A stretch of DNA of 64,000 bases from Streptosporangium carneum. GTDB taxonomy: Bacteria; Actinomycetota; Actinomycetes; Streptosporangiales; Streptosporangiaceae. Made by a program: the position numbers and the translations under genes. The notes under the pieces were generated by a model. That model worked only from the letters and a program-made list of their open reading frames with translations. It did not search any database and was not told where the DNA came from. Where the stretch lies: NCBI RefSeq assembly GCF_027922005.1, contig NZ_BSEV01000005.1:1-64000 (forward strand), in the 5' to 3' direction. Below, in pieces: positions 37,075 through 46,472 of this stretch. Positions within the stretch are counted from its first letter, which is position 1, and each line of letters starts with the position of its first letter.

Positions 37075-37118
37075 GCAAGGAACGTGGCGGCCGGTGACGG
37101 CCGCAGTGGGGAGGAAGC

Positions 37119-37229
37119 TTGAGTGACAGAGGACACAGCGGTCCGCTGACGATCGGAGTGCTCGGCGAGGGAGCAGTCCTGCCGTTCCGGGGGGCCATCG
37201 TCACCTACCAGAGAGGCGTGGCCGGATGA
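37119..37229 (+). CDS. Possible 36-residue peptide coupled to rnj
   Basis: A TTG start behind GGGGAGGAAGC gives an open frame of 36 codons (MSDRGHSGPLTIGVLGEGAV and 16 more residues) whose stop overlaps the rnj ATG as ATGA. The strong ribosome-binding site and exact overlap suggest translation feeding into rnj. Against it: third-position GC (about 74%) is below that of neighbours, and the peptide is in no family I know. It could be a leader that controls rnj expression. Confidence 0.35.
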   Translation: MSDRGHSGPLTIGVLGEGAVLPFRGAIVTYQRGVAG

Positions 37230-38911
37230 GTCACCCCCATCCCGAACTCGGGCCGCCGCCCGAGCTTCCCGAGGGCGCGCTGCGCATCGTCGCACTGGGC
37301 GGTCTCGGTGAGATCGGCCGCAACATGGCGGTGTTCGAGTACGAAGGCCGCCTGCTGATCGTCGACTGCGGGGTGCTCTTCCCCGAGCCCGACCAGCCAG
37401 GCGTCGACCTGATCCTGCCCGACTTCGAGTACATCCGGGACCGTCTCGACGACGTCGAGGCGGTGGTGCTGACGCACGCGCACGAGGACCACATCGGCGC
37501 CGTGCCGTACCTCCTGCGGGAGCGCCGCGACATCCCGATCGTGGGCTCGAAGCTGACGCTGGCGCTGATCGAGGCGAAGCTCACCGAGCACCGCATCCAG
37601 CCGGTCAAGATCGAGGTCGTCGAAGGGGAGCGACGCACGTTCGGGCCGTTCGAGACCGAGTTCCTCGCCGTCAACCACTCGATCCCGGACGCGCTGGCGG
37701 TGGCGATCAGGACGCCCGCCGGCATCGTGCTGCACACCGGCGACTTCCGGATGGACCAGCTGCCCAGTGACGGGCGGCTGACCGACCTGGGCGGGTTCGC
37801 CAGGCTCGGCGCGGAGGGCGTCGACCTGCTGATGTCGGACTCGACGAACGCCGAGGTGCCGGGCTTCGTCACCAGCGAGCGGGAGATCGCCCCGGTCATC
37901 GACGAGGTGGTCCGCACCGCGGAGAAGCGCGTGATCGTGGCGAGCTTCGCCTCCCACATCCACCGCGTCCAGCAGGTCATCGACTCGGCGGAGAAGCACG
38001 GCAGGAAGGTCGCGCTGGTCGGCCGCTCCATGATCCGCAACATGGGCGTCGCCAGGGACCTCGGCTACCTGAGGGTCTCGCCGGGCGTCATCGTCGACTC
38101 CAAGGAGATCGAGGGCTGGCCGCCGGAGGACGTGGTGCTGATCTGCACCGGGTCCCAGGGGGAGCCGATGGCGGCCCTGTCGCGCATGGCCAACCGCGAC
38201 CACCCGATCAGGGTGGCCGAGGGCGACACCGTCCTGCTGGCCTCCTCGCTGGTGCCGGGCAACGAGACCGCCGTCAACAAGGTGATCAACGGGCTGAGCC
38301 GGTGGGGCGCCCGCGTGGTGCACAAGGGCAACGCCAAGGTGCACGTCTCGGGGCACGCCGCGGCGGGTGAGCTGCTCTACGTGCTCAACCTGACCCGTCC
38401 CTCCAACTTCATGCCGGTGCACGGGGAGTGGCGGCACCTGCGGGCCCACGCCAAGCTCGCCGCACTGACCGGCGTGCCCGACGACCACATCGTGATCGCC
38501 GAGGACGGCGTCGTGGTCGACCTGCTCGACGGCCGCGCGAGGATCGTGGGAGCGGTCCCCGCGGGCTACGTCTACGTGGACGGCACCTCGGTCGGCGACG
38601 TCACGGACTTCGCCCTGAAGGACCGGCGGATCCTGGGCGAGGAGGGCTTCATCTCCGTCGTCGTGGTGGTCGACACCGGCACCGGCAAGCTGACCGGCGG
38701 CCCCGAGATCCACGCCCGCGGATCGGGCATCGACCCCGACCGGCTTCTCGAGGTCCTCCCGCAGATCGAGAAGGCGATCGAGGACCACGCGGCCGACGGC
38801 GTGGTGGACATGCAGCAGATCCGCAGGGTGGTCCGCAGGACCGTCGGGCGCTGGGTGAGCGACACCTACCGTCGCCGCCCGATGATCATCCCCGTGGTGA
38901 TCGAGGTCTGA
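37226..38911 (+). CDS. rnj: Ribonuclease J
   Basis: Metallo-beta-lactamase-fold nuclease with 5'-3' exo- and endonuclease activities in mRNA decay and rRNA maturation. The 561-residue protein shows LGGLGEIGRNMAVFEYEGRL at the N-terminus and the metal motif THAHEDHIGAVPYL (near residue 85). VNHSIPDALAV, HTGDFRMDQLP, SDSTNAEVPGF and the beta-CASP HVSGHAAAGELLY follow. The dapA-rnj-ftsK order is conserved in actinomycetes. Translation may be coupled to the small upstream frame. Confidence 0.96.
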   Translation: MSHPHPELGPPPELPEGALRIVALGGLGEIGRNMAVFEYEGRLLIVDCGVLFPEPDQPGVDLILPDFEYIRDRLDDVEAVVLTHAHEDHIGAVPYLLRERRDIPIVGSKLTLALIEAKLTEHRIQPVKIEVVEGERRTFGPFETEFLAVNHSIPDALAVAIRTPAGIVLHTGDFRMDQLPSDGRLTDLGGFARLGAEGVDLLMSDSTNAEVPGFVTSEREIAPVIDEVVRTAEKRVIVASFASHIHRVQQVIDSAEKHGRKVALVGRSMIRNMGVARDLGYLRVSPGVIVDSKEIEGWPPEDVVLICTGSQGEPMAALSRMANRDHPIRVAEGDTVLLASSLVPGNETAVNKVINGLSRWGARVVHKGNAKVHVSGHAAAGELLYVLNLTRPSNFMPVHGEWRHLRAHAKLAALTGVPDDHIVIAEDGVVVDLLDGRARIVGAVPAGYVYVDGTSVGDVTDFALKDRRILGEEGFISVVVVVDTGTGKLTGGPEIHARGSGIDPDRLLEVLPQIEKAIEDHAADGVVDMQQIRRVVRRTVGRWVSDTYRRRPMIIPVVIEV

Positions 38912-38918
38912 CCCGCCC

Positions 38919-38950
38919 ACCGTACGGCGGCCCGGCGGCCGCCGTACGGT
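38919..38950 (+). terminator. rnj terminator
   Basis: Perfect 14-bp stem ACCGTACGGCGGCC (38919-38932) / 38937-38950 with a 4-nt loop, beginning eight bases after the rnj stop. Confidence 0.8.
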
Positions 38951-39135
38951 CCGTCCCCGCTCGCCCGCCCGGCTTCCCCGGCAGGGGCGGGGACGAGCCG
39001 GCGCCGACGGCGTTCACCGCGCCGCGCGTGGACGTCGAGGAGTCGAATACGGGAAAAGCGGACTTCTGGGGGGTTTATCCCTTCTGGCTGATTTGGCTCC
39101 CGGCGAGCCTACGCGCCATCCGCCGCCCGCCTCGT

Positions 39136-39141
39136 TAGCCT
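39136..39141 (+). promoter_or_regulatory. Putative leaderless -10 box of ftsK
   Basis: TAGCCT seven bases before ATG 39149; no Shine-Dalgarno in the gap and no clear -35. Confidence 0.45.
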
Positions 39142-39148
39142 CCCTAGC

Positions 39149-41674
39149 ATGGCCACCCGTACGTCCAAAGGCGCCTCAGACAAGCCCCCCGCCAAGGGGT
39201 CATCGGGCAGGTCCGGGTCTCCCTCGTCCCGCACGACTCCCGTGAAGCGGGTCACCACCACGCGGGCGAAGCCCGCGAGTCAGGCCCGCAGGCCCTCCAC
39301 GCCCCAGCACGACCCGATCGGCTGGCTCTTCACCATGATCGGCAAGCTGTTCATGGGGATCTGGATGCTGCTCGCGGGCGGCGTCGGCAGCGCGGCGCGC
39401 GCCCTGGGGCAGAACGCCAGGGAGCTGGACCCGGTGCACCGCCGCGACGGGCTCGGCCTGGCGGTGTTCTCCGGGGCGATCGCGCTGGCCGCCATCCTCT
39501 GGCGGGACACGACGGGCACGGTCTCCGAGGTCGTCAACGGGGCGATGCGCGGGATCTTCGGGTCGCTGGCCTGGCTGATCCCCGTCCTGCTGGCGCTGCT
39601 GGCCTGGCGGCTGCTGCGCCACCCCGACCAGAACGCCGACACGGGCCGGATGAGCATCGGGTGGTCCGCGCTCATGGTCGGCGTGCTCGGGGTCGTGCAC
39701 GTCGTGCACGACACGCCCTACCCGTCGGGAGGCCCCTCCGACGGCATGGACAAGGTCTCGGCGGCGGGAGGCATGGTCGGCTTCATCGTCTCCGCGCCCC
39801 CGGCGAGCATCCTGCCCGCCTTCGTCACCGTCCCGCTGCTGCTGATCCTGTCCGGGTTCGGCGTGCTGGTGATCACCGCGACCCCGGTGCACCGGATCCC
39901 CGAACGGCTGGCCGAGATCAGGCACATGCTCTTCGACCGCGAGGCCCAGCCCAGGACCGGCAGGCCCGCCAGGCGGCCCGCACGCAAGAAGTCCTCGGGC
40001 GGCCAGGACGCGGGCGAGACGGTCAAGCCGTACGACACGCCCGTCGTCACCGAGTCGCGGAACAAGCCGGCCGACCACTCGCCGGAGATCGTTCCCGGGC
40101 TCGCGGAGGAGCCTGAGGAGGAAGAGGCCGTCACCCCCGTCAGGGCGGAGCCGCCGGCCCCGACCCCGGCGCCGCGCAAGGTGGAGCAGCTCGTCCTGTC
40201 CCCGCAGGCGGGTCCCTACACGCTGCCGGACACCCAGCTCCTGCGTCCCGGCAGCGCGCCCAAGCCGCAGACCAAGGCGAACACCGTCGTGGTCAACGCG
40301 CTGACCAGCGTGATGGAGCAGTTCTCCATCGACGCGCAGGTCATCGGGTTCACCCGGGGGCCCACGGTGACGCGCTACGAGATCGAGCTGGGCCCGGCGG
40401 TCAAGGTCGAGAAGGTCACCGCGCTGACCAGGAACATCGCCTACGCCGTCAAGTCGGCCGACGTCCGGATCCTGAGCCCCATCCCCGGCAAGTCGGCGAT
40501 CGGCGTCGAGATCCCGAACACCGACAAGGACCTCGTGTCGCTGGGCGACATCCTGCGCTCGCAGGTGGCCCAGGCCGACCACCACCCGATGATCGTCGGC
40601 CTGGGCAAGGACGTCGAGGGCCGCACGATCGTGGCCAACCTCGCCAAGATGCCCCACCTGCTCATCGCGGGCGCCACCGGCGCGGGCAAGTCGGTCTGCG
40701 TCAACGGCCTGATCTCCTCGATCCTGATGCGGGCCACGCCCGACGAGGTGCGGATGGTCCTGGTCGACCCCAAACGGGTCGAGCTCAGCGTCTACGAGGG
40801 CATCCCGCACCTCATCACGCCGATCATCACCAACCCCAAGAAGGCCGCCGAGGCCCTGGAGTGGGTGGTCGGCGAGATGGACCGCCGCTACGACGACCTG
40901 GCCGCCAGCGGCTTCCGGCACGTCGACGACTTCAACAAGGCGGTGCGCGCGGGCAAGCTCGTGCCGCCGCCCGGCAGCGAGCGGGTCTACCAGCCCTACC
41001 CCTACCTCCTGGTGATCGTCGACGAGCTCGCCGACCTGATGATGGTCGCCCCGCGCGACGTCGAGGACTCCATCGTCCGCATCACGCAGCTCGCCCGCGC
41101 CGCCGGCATCCACCTGGTCATCGCGACCCAGCGGCCCAGCGTGGACGTGGTCACCGGCCTGATCAAGGCCAACGTGCCCTCCCGCCTCGCCTTCGCCACC
41201 TCCAGCCTCGCCGACAGCCGCGTCATCCTCGACCAGCCGGGCGCGGAGAAGCTGGTCGGGCAGGGCGACGCGCTGTTCCTGCCGATGGGCGCGAGCAAGC
41301 CCATGCGGCTGCAGAACGCCTTCGTCTCCGAGAAGGAGATCACCGAGGTCGTCACGCACTGCAAGGCGCAGATGCAGGTCGAGTACCGCGACGACGTGGC
41401 CGCCTCGACGTCCGCGAAGAAGGAGATCGACGAGGACATCGGCGACGACCTCGACCTGCTGGTCCAGGCGGCCGAGCTGATCGTGACCACCCAGTTCGGC
41501 TCGACCTCGATGCTCCAGCGCAAGCTGCGGGTCGGCTTCGCCAAGGCGGGCCGTCTGATGGACCTGCTGGAGAGCAGGAACGTGGTCGGGCCGAGCGAGG
41601 GGTCCAAGGCGCGCGAGGTCATCGTCAAACCGGACGAACTTCCCGGGCTTCTCGCGGACCTGCGCGGCCAATGA
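39149..41674 (+). CDS. ftsK: DNA translocase FtsK/SpoIIIE
   Basis: Septal ATP-driven pump that moves chromosomal DNA during division or sporulation. The 841-residue protein starts with a basic Ser/Thr/Lys-rich tail, then about four transmembrane segments (from residue 60 to 245) and a Pro/Glu-rich linker. The motor follows with Walker A LIAGATGAGKSVCVNGLI (near residue 515), Walker B LLVIVDELADLMMV and the alpha/beta core. The C-terminal gamma winged helix (FGSTSMLQRKLRVGFAKAGR) reads KOPS-like sequences. The linker is short compared with E. coli FtsK. Confidence 0.96.
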   Translation: MATRTSKGASDKPPAKGSSGRSGSPSSRTTPVKRVTTTRAKPASQARRPSTPQHDPIGWLFTMIGKLFMGIWMLLAGGVGSAARALGQNARELDPVHRRDGLGLAVFSGAIALAAILWRDTTGTVSEVVNGAMRGIFGSLAWLIPVLLALLAWRLLRHPDQNADTGRMSIGWSALMVGVLGVVHVVHDTPYPSGGPSDGMDKVSAAGGMVGFIVSAPPASILPAFVTVPLLLILSGFGVLVITATPVHRIPERLAEIRHMLFDREAQPRTGRPARRPARKKSSGGQDAGETVKPYDTPVVTESRNKPADHSPEIVPGLAEEPEEEEAVTPVRAEPPAPTPAPRKVEQLVLSPQAGPYTLPDTQLLRPGSAPKPQTKANTVVVNALTSVMEQFSIDAQVIGFTRGPTVTRYEIELGPAVKVEKVTALTRNIAYAVKSADVRILSPIPGKSAIGVEIPNTDKDLVSLGDILRSQVAQADHHPMIVGLGKDVEGRTIVANLAKMPHLLIAGATGAGKSVCVNGLISSILMRATPDEVRMVLVDPKRVELSVYEGIPHLITPIITNPKKAAEALEWVVGEMDRRYDDLAASGFRHVDDFNKAVRAGKLVPPPGSERVYQPYPYLLVIVDELADLMMVAPRDVEDSIVRITQLARAAGIHLVIATQRPSVDVVTGLIKANVPSRLAFATSSLADSRVILDQPGAEKLVGQGDALFLPMGASKPMRLQNAFVSEKEITEVVTHCKAQMQVEYRDDVAASTSAKKEIDEDIGDDLDLLVQAAELIVTTQFGSTSMLQRKLRVGFAKAGRLMDLLESRNVVGPSEGSKAREVIVKPDELPGLLADLRGQ

Positions 41675-41756
41675 CGCCCCCGCCGTACGGGACACACCCG
41701 ATTACTGATTGAATAGTACCCACTACGCAGCGTCGGGGGCTTTGGGGGCGTGCGGC

Positions 41757-42500
41757 ATGAGCATTGGCAGCAGTTTGGCGGAGGCACGTCGGTCGGCGGG
41801 GCTGACCGTGGCGCAGTTGAGCGAGCGCACGCGCATTCGCGAGGCGCTGATCCACGCGATCGAGCGGGACGACTTCTCCCAGTGCGGAGGGGACTTCTAC
41901 GCCCGGGGGCACGTCCGCAACATCGCCAAGGTCGTCGGGCTCGACCCGGAGACGATGGTGCACGAGTACGACGAGCTGCACGGGGGCGTGCCGCTGCCGG
42001 TCAGGGCGGCCAGCGTCTTCCAGGCGGACACGCCCATCAAGATCCGGGAGAGCCGCTCGCCCAACTGGACGACGGCCATGGCGGTCGCGCTGGCCATCGT
42101 CGTGGTCTTCGCCGTGGTCAAGACCATGGGGGGCGGGGAGGAGACGCCGACGGCCGACGTCAGGCCCGTCGTGCCGTCGCCGTCCATGCCCGCGGAGGCC
42201 CCGACCCGCAAACCGGCGTCGCTGTCGGCGGGAAAGGCGAGCAACCCCGTGGTCCTGCAGATCAGGGCGAAGCGCTCGTCCTGGCTCGATGTGAAGGACA
42301 TGAGCGGCAAGAAGCTCTTCTCGGGCACCCTTGAGGCGGGTAAAACCTCCGTGTGGCGGGCGGAGAAGGGGATGAAGGTCATCTTCAGCGACGGAGGAGC
42401 CGTCTCGCTGCAGCTCAACGGGAAGGACCTCGGGACTCCCGGGCGCAGAGGACAGGTCCTCAACCGCTCGTACGGGGCTCCCACGCCCGCGCCGAGATAG
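41757..42500 (+). CDS. RodZ-like membrane protein with HTH and DUF4115
   Basis: 247 residues: a cytoplasmic RodZ-type HTH_25 (IGSSLAEARRSAGLTVAQLS, residues 2-21, and YARGHVRNIAKVVGLDPETM), one transmembrane segment (AMAVALAIVVVFAVVKTMGG, near residues 102-121) and a Pro-rich linker. A periplasmic/extracellular DUF4115-like beta domain (SSWLDVKDMSGKKLFSGTLE) ends it. The family links MreB or cell-wall machinery to the membrane in rods; in actinomycetes its role is less clear. ATG 41757 is chosen over an upstream in-frame start because the HTH begins immediately. Confidence 0.85.
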   Translation: MSIGSSLAEARRSAGLTVAQLSERTRIREALIHAIERDDFSQCGGDFYARGHVRNIAKVVGLDPETMVHEYDELHGGVPLPVRAASVFQADTPIKIRESRSPNWTTAMAVALAIVVVFAVVKTMGGGEETPTADVRPVVPSPSMPAEAPTRKPASLSAGKASNPVVLQIRAKRSSWLDVKDMSGKKLFSGTLEAGKTSVWRAEKGMKVIFSDGGAVSLQLNGKDLGTPGRRGQVLNRSYGAPTPAPR

Positions 42501-42558
42501 TCGCGAGGCCGCCCGGGAACGGGGGAGGTGCATCGGTGGTGGCCAACTCCCGATACCG

Positions 42559-42564
42559 TAGTGT
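42559..42564 (+). promoter_or_regulatory. Putative leaderless -10 box of rimO
   Basis: TAGTGT five bases before ATG 42570 (TACCGT at 42554-42559 is an alternative). No Shine-Dalgarno. Confidence 0.35.
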
Positions 42565-42569
42565 TCACC

Positions 42570-43979
42570 ATGTCATCCCGCCGAACCGCATCGCTGATCA
42601 CGCTGGGCTGCGCGCGCAACGAGGTCGACTCAGAAGAGCTCGCCGCGCGTCTTGAGGCTGCCGGTTGGCAGGTGGGTGACGACGACCCCGATGTCATCGT
42701 CGTCAACACCTGTGGCTTCATCGACTCAGCGAAAAAGGACTCCATCGACACGCTGCTCGCCGCGGCCGACTCCGGGGCCAAGGTGGTCGCCGCGGGCTGC
42801 ATGGCCGAGAGGTACGGCGACCAGCTCGCCGACGCCCTGCCAGAGGCGGCGGCCGTCATCTCCTTCGACGACTACACCCAGATCGGCACGCGTCTGGACG
42901 ACGTGCTGGCGGGCAAACCGCTCGTCCCGCACAGTCCGCGCGACCGCAGGACACTGCTGCCGATCTCACCGGTCGAGCGCGCCACGGCTCCCAAGACCAA
43001 CATCCCCGGCCACGGCGAGCTGCCCGAGGGGGTGGCCCCCGCCAGCGGGCCCAGGCCGCTGCGCAAGCGCCTGGGAGACGGCCCGGTGGCCTCGCTGAAG
43101 CTGGCCTCCGGGTGCGACCGGCGCTGCACGTTCTGCGCCATCCCGGCCTTCCGCGGCGCCTACGTCTCGCGTGACCCCGCCGACCTCGTCGCCGAGGCCG
43201 CCTGGCTCGCTGGGGAAGGGGTCAAGGAGCTCGTGCTCGTCAGCGAGAACTCCACCTCCTACGGCAAGGACCTGGGCGACCTGCGGGCGCTGGAGAAGCT
43301 GCTGCCCGCGCTGACCGCGGTCGAGGGCATCGAGCGGGTGCGGGTCAGCTACCTGCAGCCGGCCGAGCTCCGTCCCGGGCTGCTGGAGATGATCGCCTCG
43401 ACCGACGGGGTCGCCCCCTACTTCGACCTGTCCTTCCAACACGCCAGCGGAACGGTGCTGCGACGGATGCGCCGCTTCGGCGACCCCAGGCGCTTCCTCG
43501 ACCTGCTGGAGACCGTCAGGGCGGGCGCCCCGGAGGCAGGCGTGCGCTCCAACTTCATCGTGGGCTTCCCCGGCGAGACCGAGGAGGAGTTCGGTGAGCT
43601 GGTGGCCTTCCTCGAGGAGGCCAGACTCGACGTGATCGGCGTCTTCGGTTACTCCGACGAGGAGGGCACCGAGGCGGCCTCGCTTCCCGGCAAGCTGGAC
43701 CAGGAGACCGTCGACGCCCGGGTGGCCGCGCTCACCGAGCTGGCCGAGGAGCTCATGGCCCAGCGGGCCGAGGAGCGGATCGGCACCGAGGTCGACGTCC
43801 TCATCGAGGAGGACCTCGGCGACGGCGGCTACGAGGGGCGCGCGGCCCACCAGGGCCCCGAGGTCGACGGCTCCGTCACGGTCCAGGGCATCGGGCTGGT
43901 CCCCGGGCAGATCGTCAGGGCCGTGGTGGTCGACTCAGAGGGAGTCGACCTGATCGCCCGCATCAAGGCCGCCCCATGA
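42570..43979 (+). CDS. rimO: Ribosomal protein S12 methylthiotransferase
   Basis: Radical-SAM enzyme adding a methylthio group to the conserved Asp of S12. The 469-residue protein has the N-terminal MTTase cysteines ([27 protein letters not shown]) and the radical-SAM cluster motif [19 protein letters not shown] (CxxxCxxC, near residue 187). The C-terminal TRAM domain (EVDVLIEED to the end) completes it. The RimO rather than MiaB assignment follows from [13 protein letters not shown] and the context ahead of pgsA and cinA. Probably leaderless at ATG 42570. Confidence 0.94.
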   Translation: MSSRRTASLITLGCARNEVDSEELAARLEAAGWQVGDDDPDVIVVNTCGFIDSAKKDSIDTLLAAADSGAKVVAAGCMAERYGDQLADALPEAAAVISFDDYTQIGTRLDDVLAGKPLVPHSPRDRRTLLPISPVERATAPKTNIPGHGELPEGVAPASGPRPLRKRLGDGPVASLKLASGCDRRCTFCAIPAFRGAYVSRDPADLVAEAAWLAGEGVKELVLVSENSTSYGKDLGDLRALEKLLPALTAVEGIERVRVSYLQPAELRPGLLEMIASTDGVAPYFDLSFQHASGTVLRRMRRFGDPRRFLDLLETVRAGAPEAGVRSNFIVGFPGETEEEFGELVAFLEEARLDVIGVFGYSDEEGTEAASLPGKLDQETVDARVAALTELAEELMAQRAEERIGTEVDVLIEEDLGDGGYEGRAAHQGPEVDGSVTVQGIGLVPGQIVRAVVVDSEGVDLIARIKAAP

Positions 43980-44004
43980 GTGCGCCGCCGGGCCGGGAGA
44001 GCGT

Positions 44005-44610
44005 ATGACCAACACGCCAGAGACCGGCACCGACCCGACGCCGGCGACCACGCGCCCCAAGGTGAGCGCGTGGAACATCGCCAATGTCGTGACGGTGATA
44101 CGGCTGGCGATGGTTCCGCTCTTCGCGGTCTGCCTGTTCGTGCCGGGCACGGGCTGGCGGGTCACGGCCCTGGTGGTCTTCCTGGTGGCCTCGCTCACCG
44201 ACCTGCTCGACGGCGAGCTGGCCCGCCGCTACGGCCTGATCACCGACTTCGGCAAGATCGCCGATCCGATCGCGGACAAGGCGTTGACCGGCGCCGCGCT
44301 GATCAGCCTCTCGGTCCTGGACGAGCTGCCCTGGTGGGTCACCATCGTGATCCTCGGCAGGGAGGCGGGCGTCACCCTGCTGAGGTTCGCGGTCATCAGG
44401 CACGGTGTCATCCCCGCCAGTTACGGCGGCAAGGTGAAGACCGTCCTGCAGATCGCCGCGATCGTGTCCTACATGTGGCCGGGGGTGCCGGGGCCGATCC
44501 GCTGGGTCGTCATGGGCGCGGCGGTCGTCGTGACGGTCGGCACCGGGCTCGACTACGTGATCCGCGCGGTCCGGCTGCGGCAGGTGGCGAAGCGGGCGAG
44601 GGCCCGATGA
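44005..44610 (+). CDS. pgsA: CDP-diacylglycerol-glycerol-3-phosphate 3-phosphatidyltransferase
   Basis: Membrane enzyme of phosphatidylglycerol synthesis. The 201-residue protein carries the CDP-alcohol phosphotransferase motif spread over DLLDGELARRYGLITDFGKI and ADPIAD (DxxDGxxAR, then GxxxDxxxD), near residues 71-95, and four to six hydrophobic helices. Start ATG 44005. The stop overlaps the cinA ATG (ATGA). rimO-pgsA-cinA-regulator is a conserved actinomycete order. Confidence 0.93.
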   Translation: MTNTPETGTDPTPATTRPKVSAWNIANVVTVIRLAMVPLFAVCLFVPGTGWRVTALVVFLVASLTDLLDGELARRYGLITDFGKIADPIADKALTGAALISLSVLDELPWWVTIVILGREAGVTLLRFAVIRHGVIPASYGGKVKTVLQIAAIVSYMWPGVPGPIRWVVMGAAVVVTVGTGLDYVIRAVRLRQVAKRARAR

Positions 44611-45110
44611 GCCACCGCCTGCTCGCCGCGACCAGCGTGCTGTCCCTGCTCGTCCGCAGGGGCGAGACGGTCGCGGTCGCCGAGTCGCTGACCGCGGGGC
44701 TCATCGGCGCGGCGCTCACCGCCCCTTCGGGGGCCTCCGCGGCCTTCGCGGGAGGCGTCCTGTCCTACGCGACCGAGGTCAAGCACCGCCTGCTGGGCGT
44801 CTCCGCGGACCTGCTGAGGCGTGAGGGGGCCGTGCACCCCCGGGTCGCCGCCGAGATGGCCGACGGCGTCCGCAGGCTCGTCGGCTCCACGTACGGCCTG
44901 GCGGCCACCGGAGTGGCCGGTCCCGACCCGCAGGACGGCAAACCGGTGGGCACCGTGCATCTGGCCGTTAGCGGTCCCGACGGGCGGGTATGGCACCGGG
45001 ATCTGCACCTGGCAGGCTCGCGTGAGGAAATTCGCCAATCGACAGTCAATGAGGCCGTAGACCTGCTTTTAGGTGTGCTGGAGTCGAACTTGGGGGAACA
45101 TTCCGGGTGA
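44607..45110 (+). CDS. cinA: CinA-family nicotinamide-nucleotide amidohydrolase
   Basis: 167-residue stand-alone CinA C-terminal (PncC) domain, which deamidates NMN to NaMN in NAD recycling. Recognised from VAVAESLTAGLIGAALTAPS, FAGGVLSYATEVKHRLLGVS and AATGVAGPDPQDGKPVGTVH. The start at ATG 44607 overlaps the pgsA stop. It contains one TTA leucine codon (45069-45071) in the last helix (LLLGVLESN), a rare codon in high-GC actinomycetes. Confidence 0.9.
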   Translation: MSHRLLAATSVLSLLVRRGETVAVAESLTAGLIGAALTAPSGASAAFAGGVLSYATEVKHRLLGVSADLLRREGAVHPRVAAEMADGVRRLVGSTYGLAATGVAGPDPQDGKPVGTVHLAVSGPDGRVWHRDLHLAGSREEIRQSTVNEAVDLLLGVLESNLGEHSG

Positions 45111-45314
45111 TTACCGCGTTACGTCCCCAGCGAACATGCTCACCACGGTCTGCCGCAGGGTTGGTGGATACAGGTACGGTGGAGCTGTGAGTGAGGTAAA
45201 GGTCAAGTGATGACGGCGAGGAGTATGTACGAAGGGTCGCGTTCGAAGAACGGGCGGCACGAACCGATCGCGCGGGGTGTCGTGAAGGCGCCCGCGCCGG
45301 GGAGGGAGCGACAG

Positions 45315-45674
45315 ATGGTCCTGCTGCGTCAGCTGCTCGGTGACGTGCTGCGGCGGCTGAGGGTGCGGCAGAGTCGCACCTTGCGTGAGGTGTCCACACT
45401 GGCTCGTGTTTCCCTCGGATACCTGTCCGAGGTGGAGCGGGGTCAGAAGGAGGCCTCCTCCGAATTGCTCGCGTCGATCTGTGGTGCCCTCGGTGTGCCG
45501 CTCTCACAGGTGCTGCGCGAGGTTTCCGACCAGTTCGCGCTGGCCGAGCTTCAGCACGCCCCGGTGCTCGCCGGCGACGTCCCCGAGCGGGAGCGCCTGC
45601 CGATCGCCGAGACGGTGCCCGGTGCCATCACGGATTCGGTGTTTCCTGAGGTCAACGACATGGTGGCCGCCTGA
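45315..45674 (+). CDS. clgR: ClgR-like XRE regulator
   Basis: 119-residue HTH regulator resembling ClgR, activator of clp protease and stress genes in actinobacteria. MVLLRQLLGDVLRRLRVRQS, LREVSTLARVSLGYLSEVER and GQKEASSELLASICGAL agree closely with what I know of that family. The ATG at 45315 with GGAGGGAGCGACAG upstream gives the family N-terminus; an open frame extends to 45207. The C-terminus ends in MVAA, like the ClpP-recognised Ala-Ala tail of ClgR, suggesting proteolytic control. It follows cinA, the usual place. The stop is 8 bp from the convergent glycosylase gene. Confidence 0.85.
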   Translation: MVLLRQLLGDVLRRLRVRQSRTLREVSTLARVSLGYLSEVERGQKEASSELLASICGALGVPLSQVLREVSDQFALAELQHAPVLAGDVPERERLPIAETVPGAITDSVFPEVNDMVAA

Positions 45675-45682
45675 CAGGGCGT

Positions 45683-46462
45683 TCACTCCGGTTGGCAGCG
45701 ACGGCACCAGACGATCAGCCGTTCCTGTTGCCTCGTCCCCATCTCGCCACGACTGACCCGCCCCCCGCAGCGCAGGCAAGGTCGTCCCGCTCTGCCGTAG
45801 ACCCACAGGTCCCGGCCGGGACGCGCGTCGCCGGTCGTCACCCTGCTGGGACGCTCCCTGTTGGCGTGCAGCAGCCGCTGCGCGACTCCCACCACCTTCT
45901 CCAGATCCTCGATCGCGCCCACGGGCCGCCACGGCCAGATCCCCGTCAGGAACAGGATCTCGGCCCGGTAGATGGCGCCGATCCCCGCCAGGTTGCGCTG
46001 GTCGAGCAGCGCCTCTCCGATCGTCACTCCCGGATCCGCCGCGAGGCGTCGCACCGCCTCCTCCGGATCCCAGTCGGTCCCGAGCAGGTCGGGCCCGAGA
46101 TGTCCGACGACCCTTTCCTCATGGCCGGTCGGCAGCAGGTCGACCATGCCGAGCCTCACTCCCGCCGCCTGCCACTCGGCGTTGGCCAGCAGCAGGCGGA
46201 CGACGTCGCCCGGGGGCGGCCTGCGCCCCGCGGGCGAGATCTGCCAGCTTCCCTCCATCCGAAGATGGGTGTGCACGGTCAGGCCGCCGTCGACCCTGGT
46301 GAGCAGGTGCTTGCCGCGTGAGACGGTCTCCAGCACGGCCCGGCCCGTCAGGTCGGCCGTGGCGTGCCTGGGCACGCGAAAGTCGGAGCGGGTGAGGATC
46401 CTGCCGTCGAGCGCCAGGCCCAGCCGTCTCGCGGTGCGGTAGACGACGTCACCCTCGGGCAC
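45683..46462 (-). CDS. Nei/Fpg family DNA glycosylase
   Basis: Base-excision repair enzyme removing oxidised bases and cutting the abasic site. The 259-residue protein begins VPEGDVVYRTARRL, so after Met removal the catalytic Pro and Glu are N-terminal, which fixes the start at GTG 46462. The H2TH region (LDQRNLAGIGAIYRAEIL) and the zinc finger (CLRCGGRVSRGEMGTRQQER then CRRC, four Cys) are intact. Closer to actinobacterial Nei2 than MutM. It lies ten bases after the Rrf2 gene, as a two-gene operon. Confidence 0.93.
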   Translation of the reverse strand: MPEGDVVYRTARRLGLALDGRILTRSDFRVPRHATADLTGRAVLETVSRGKHLLTRVDGGLTVHTHLRMEGSWQISPAGRRPPPGDVVRLLLANAEWQAAGVRLGMVDLLPTGHEERVVGHLGPDLLGTDWDPEEAVRRLAADPGVTIGEALLDQRNLAGIGAIYRAEILFLTGIWPWRPVGAIEDLEKVVGVAQRLLHANRERPSRVTTGDARPGRDLWVYGRAGRPCLRCGGRVSRGEMGTRQQERLIVWCRRCQPE

Positions 46463-46472
46463 GGGAGGAGGC

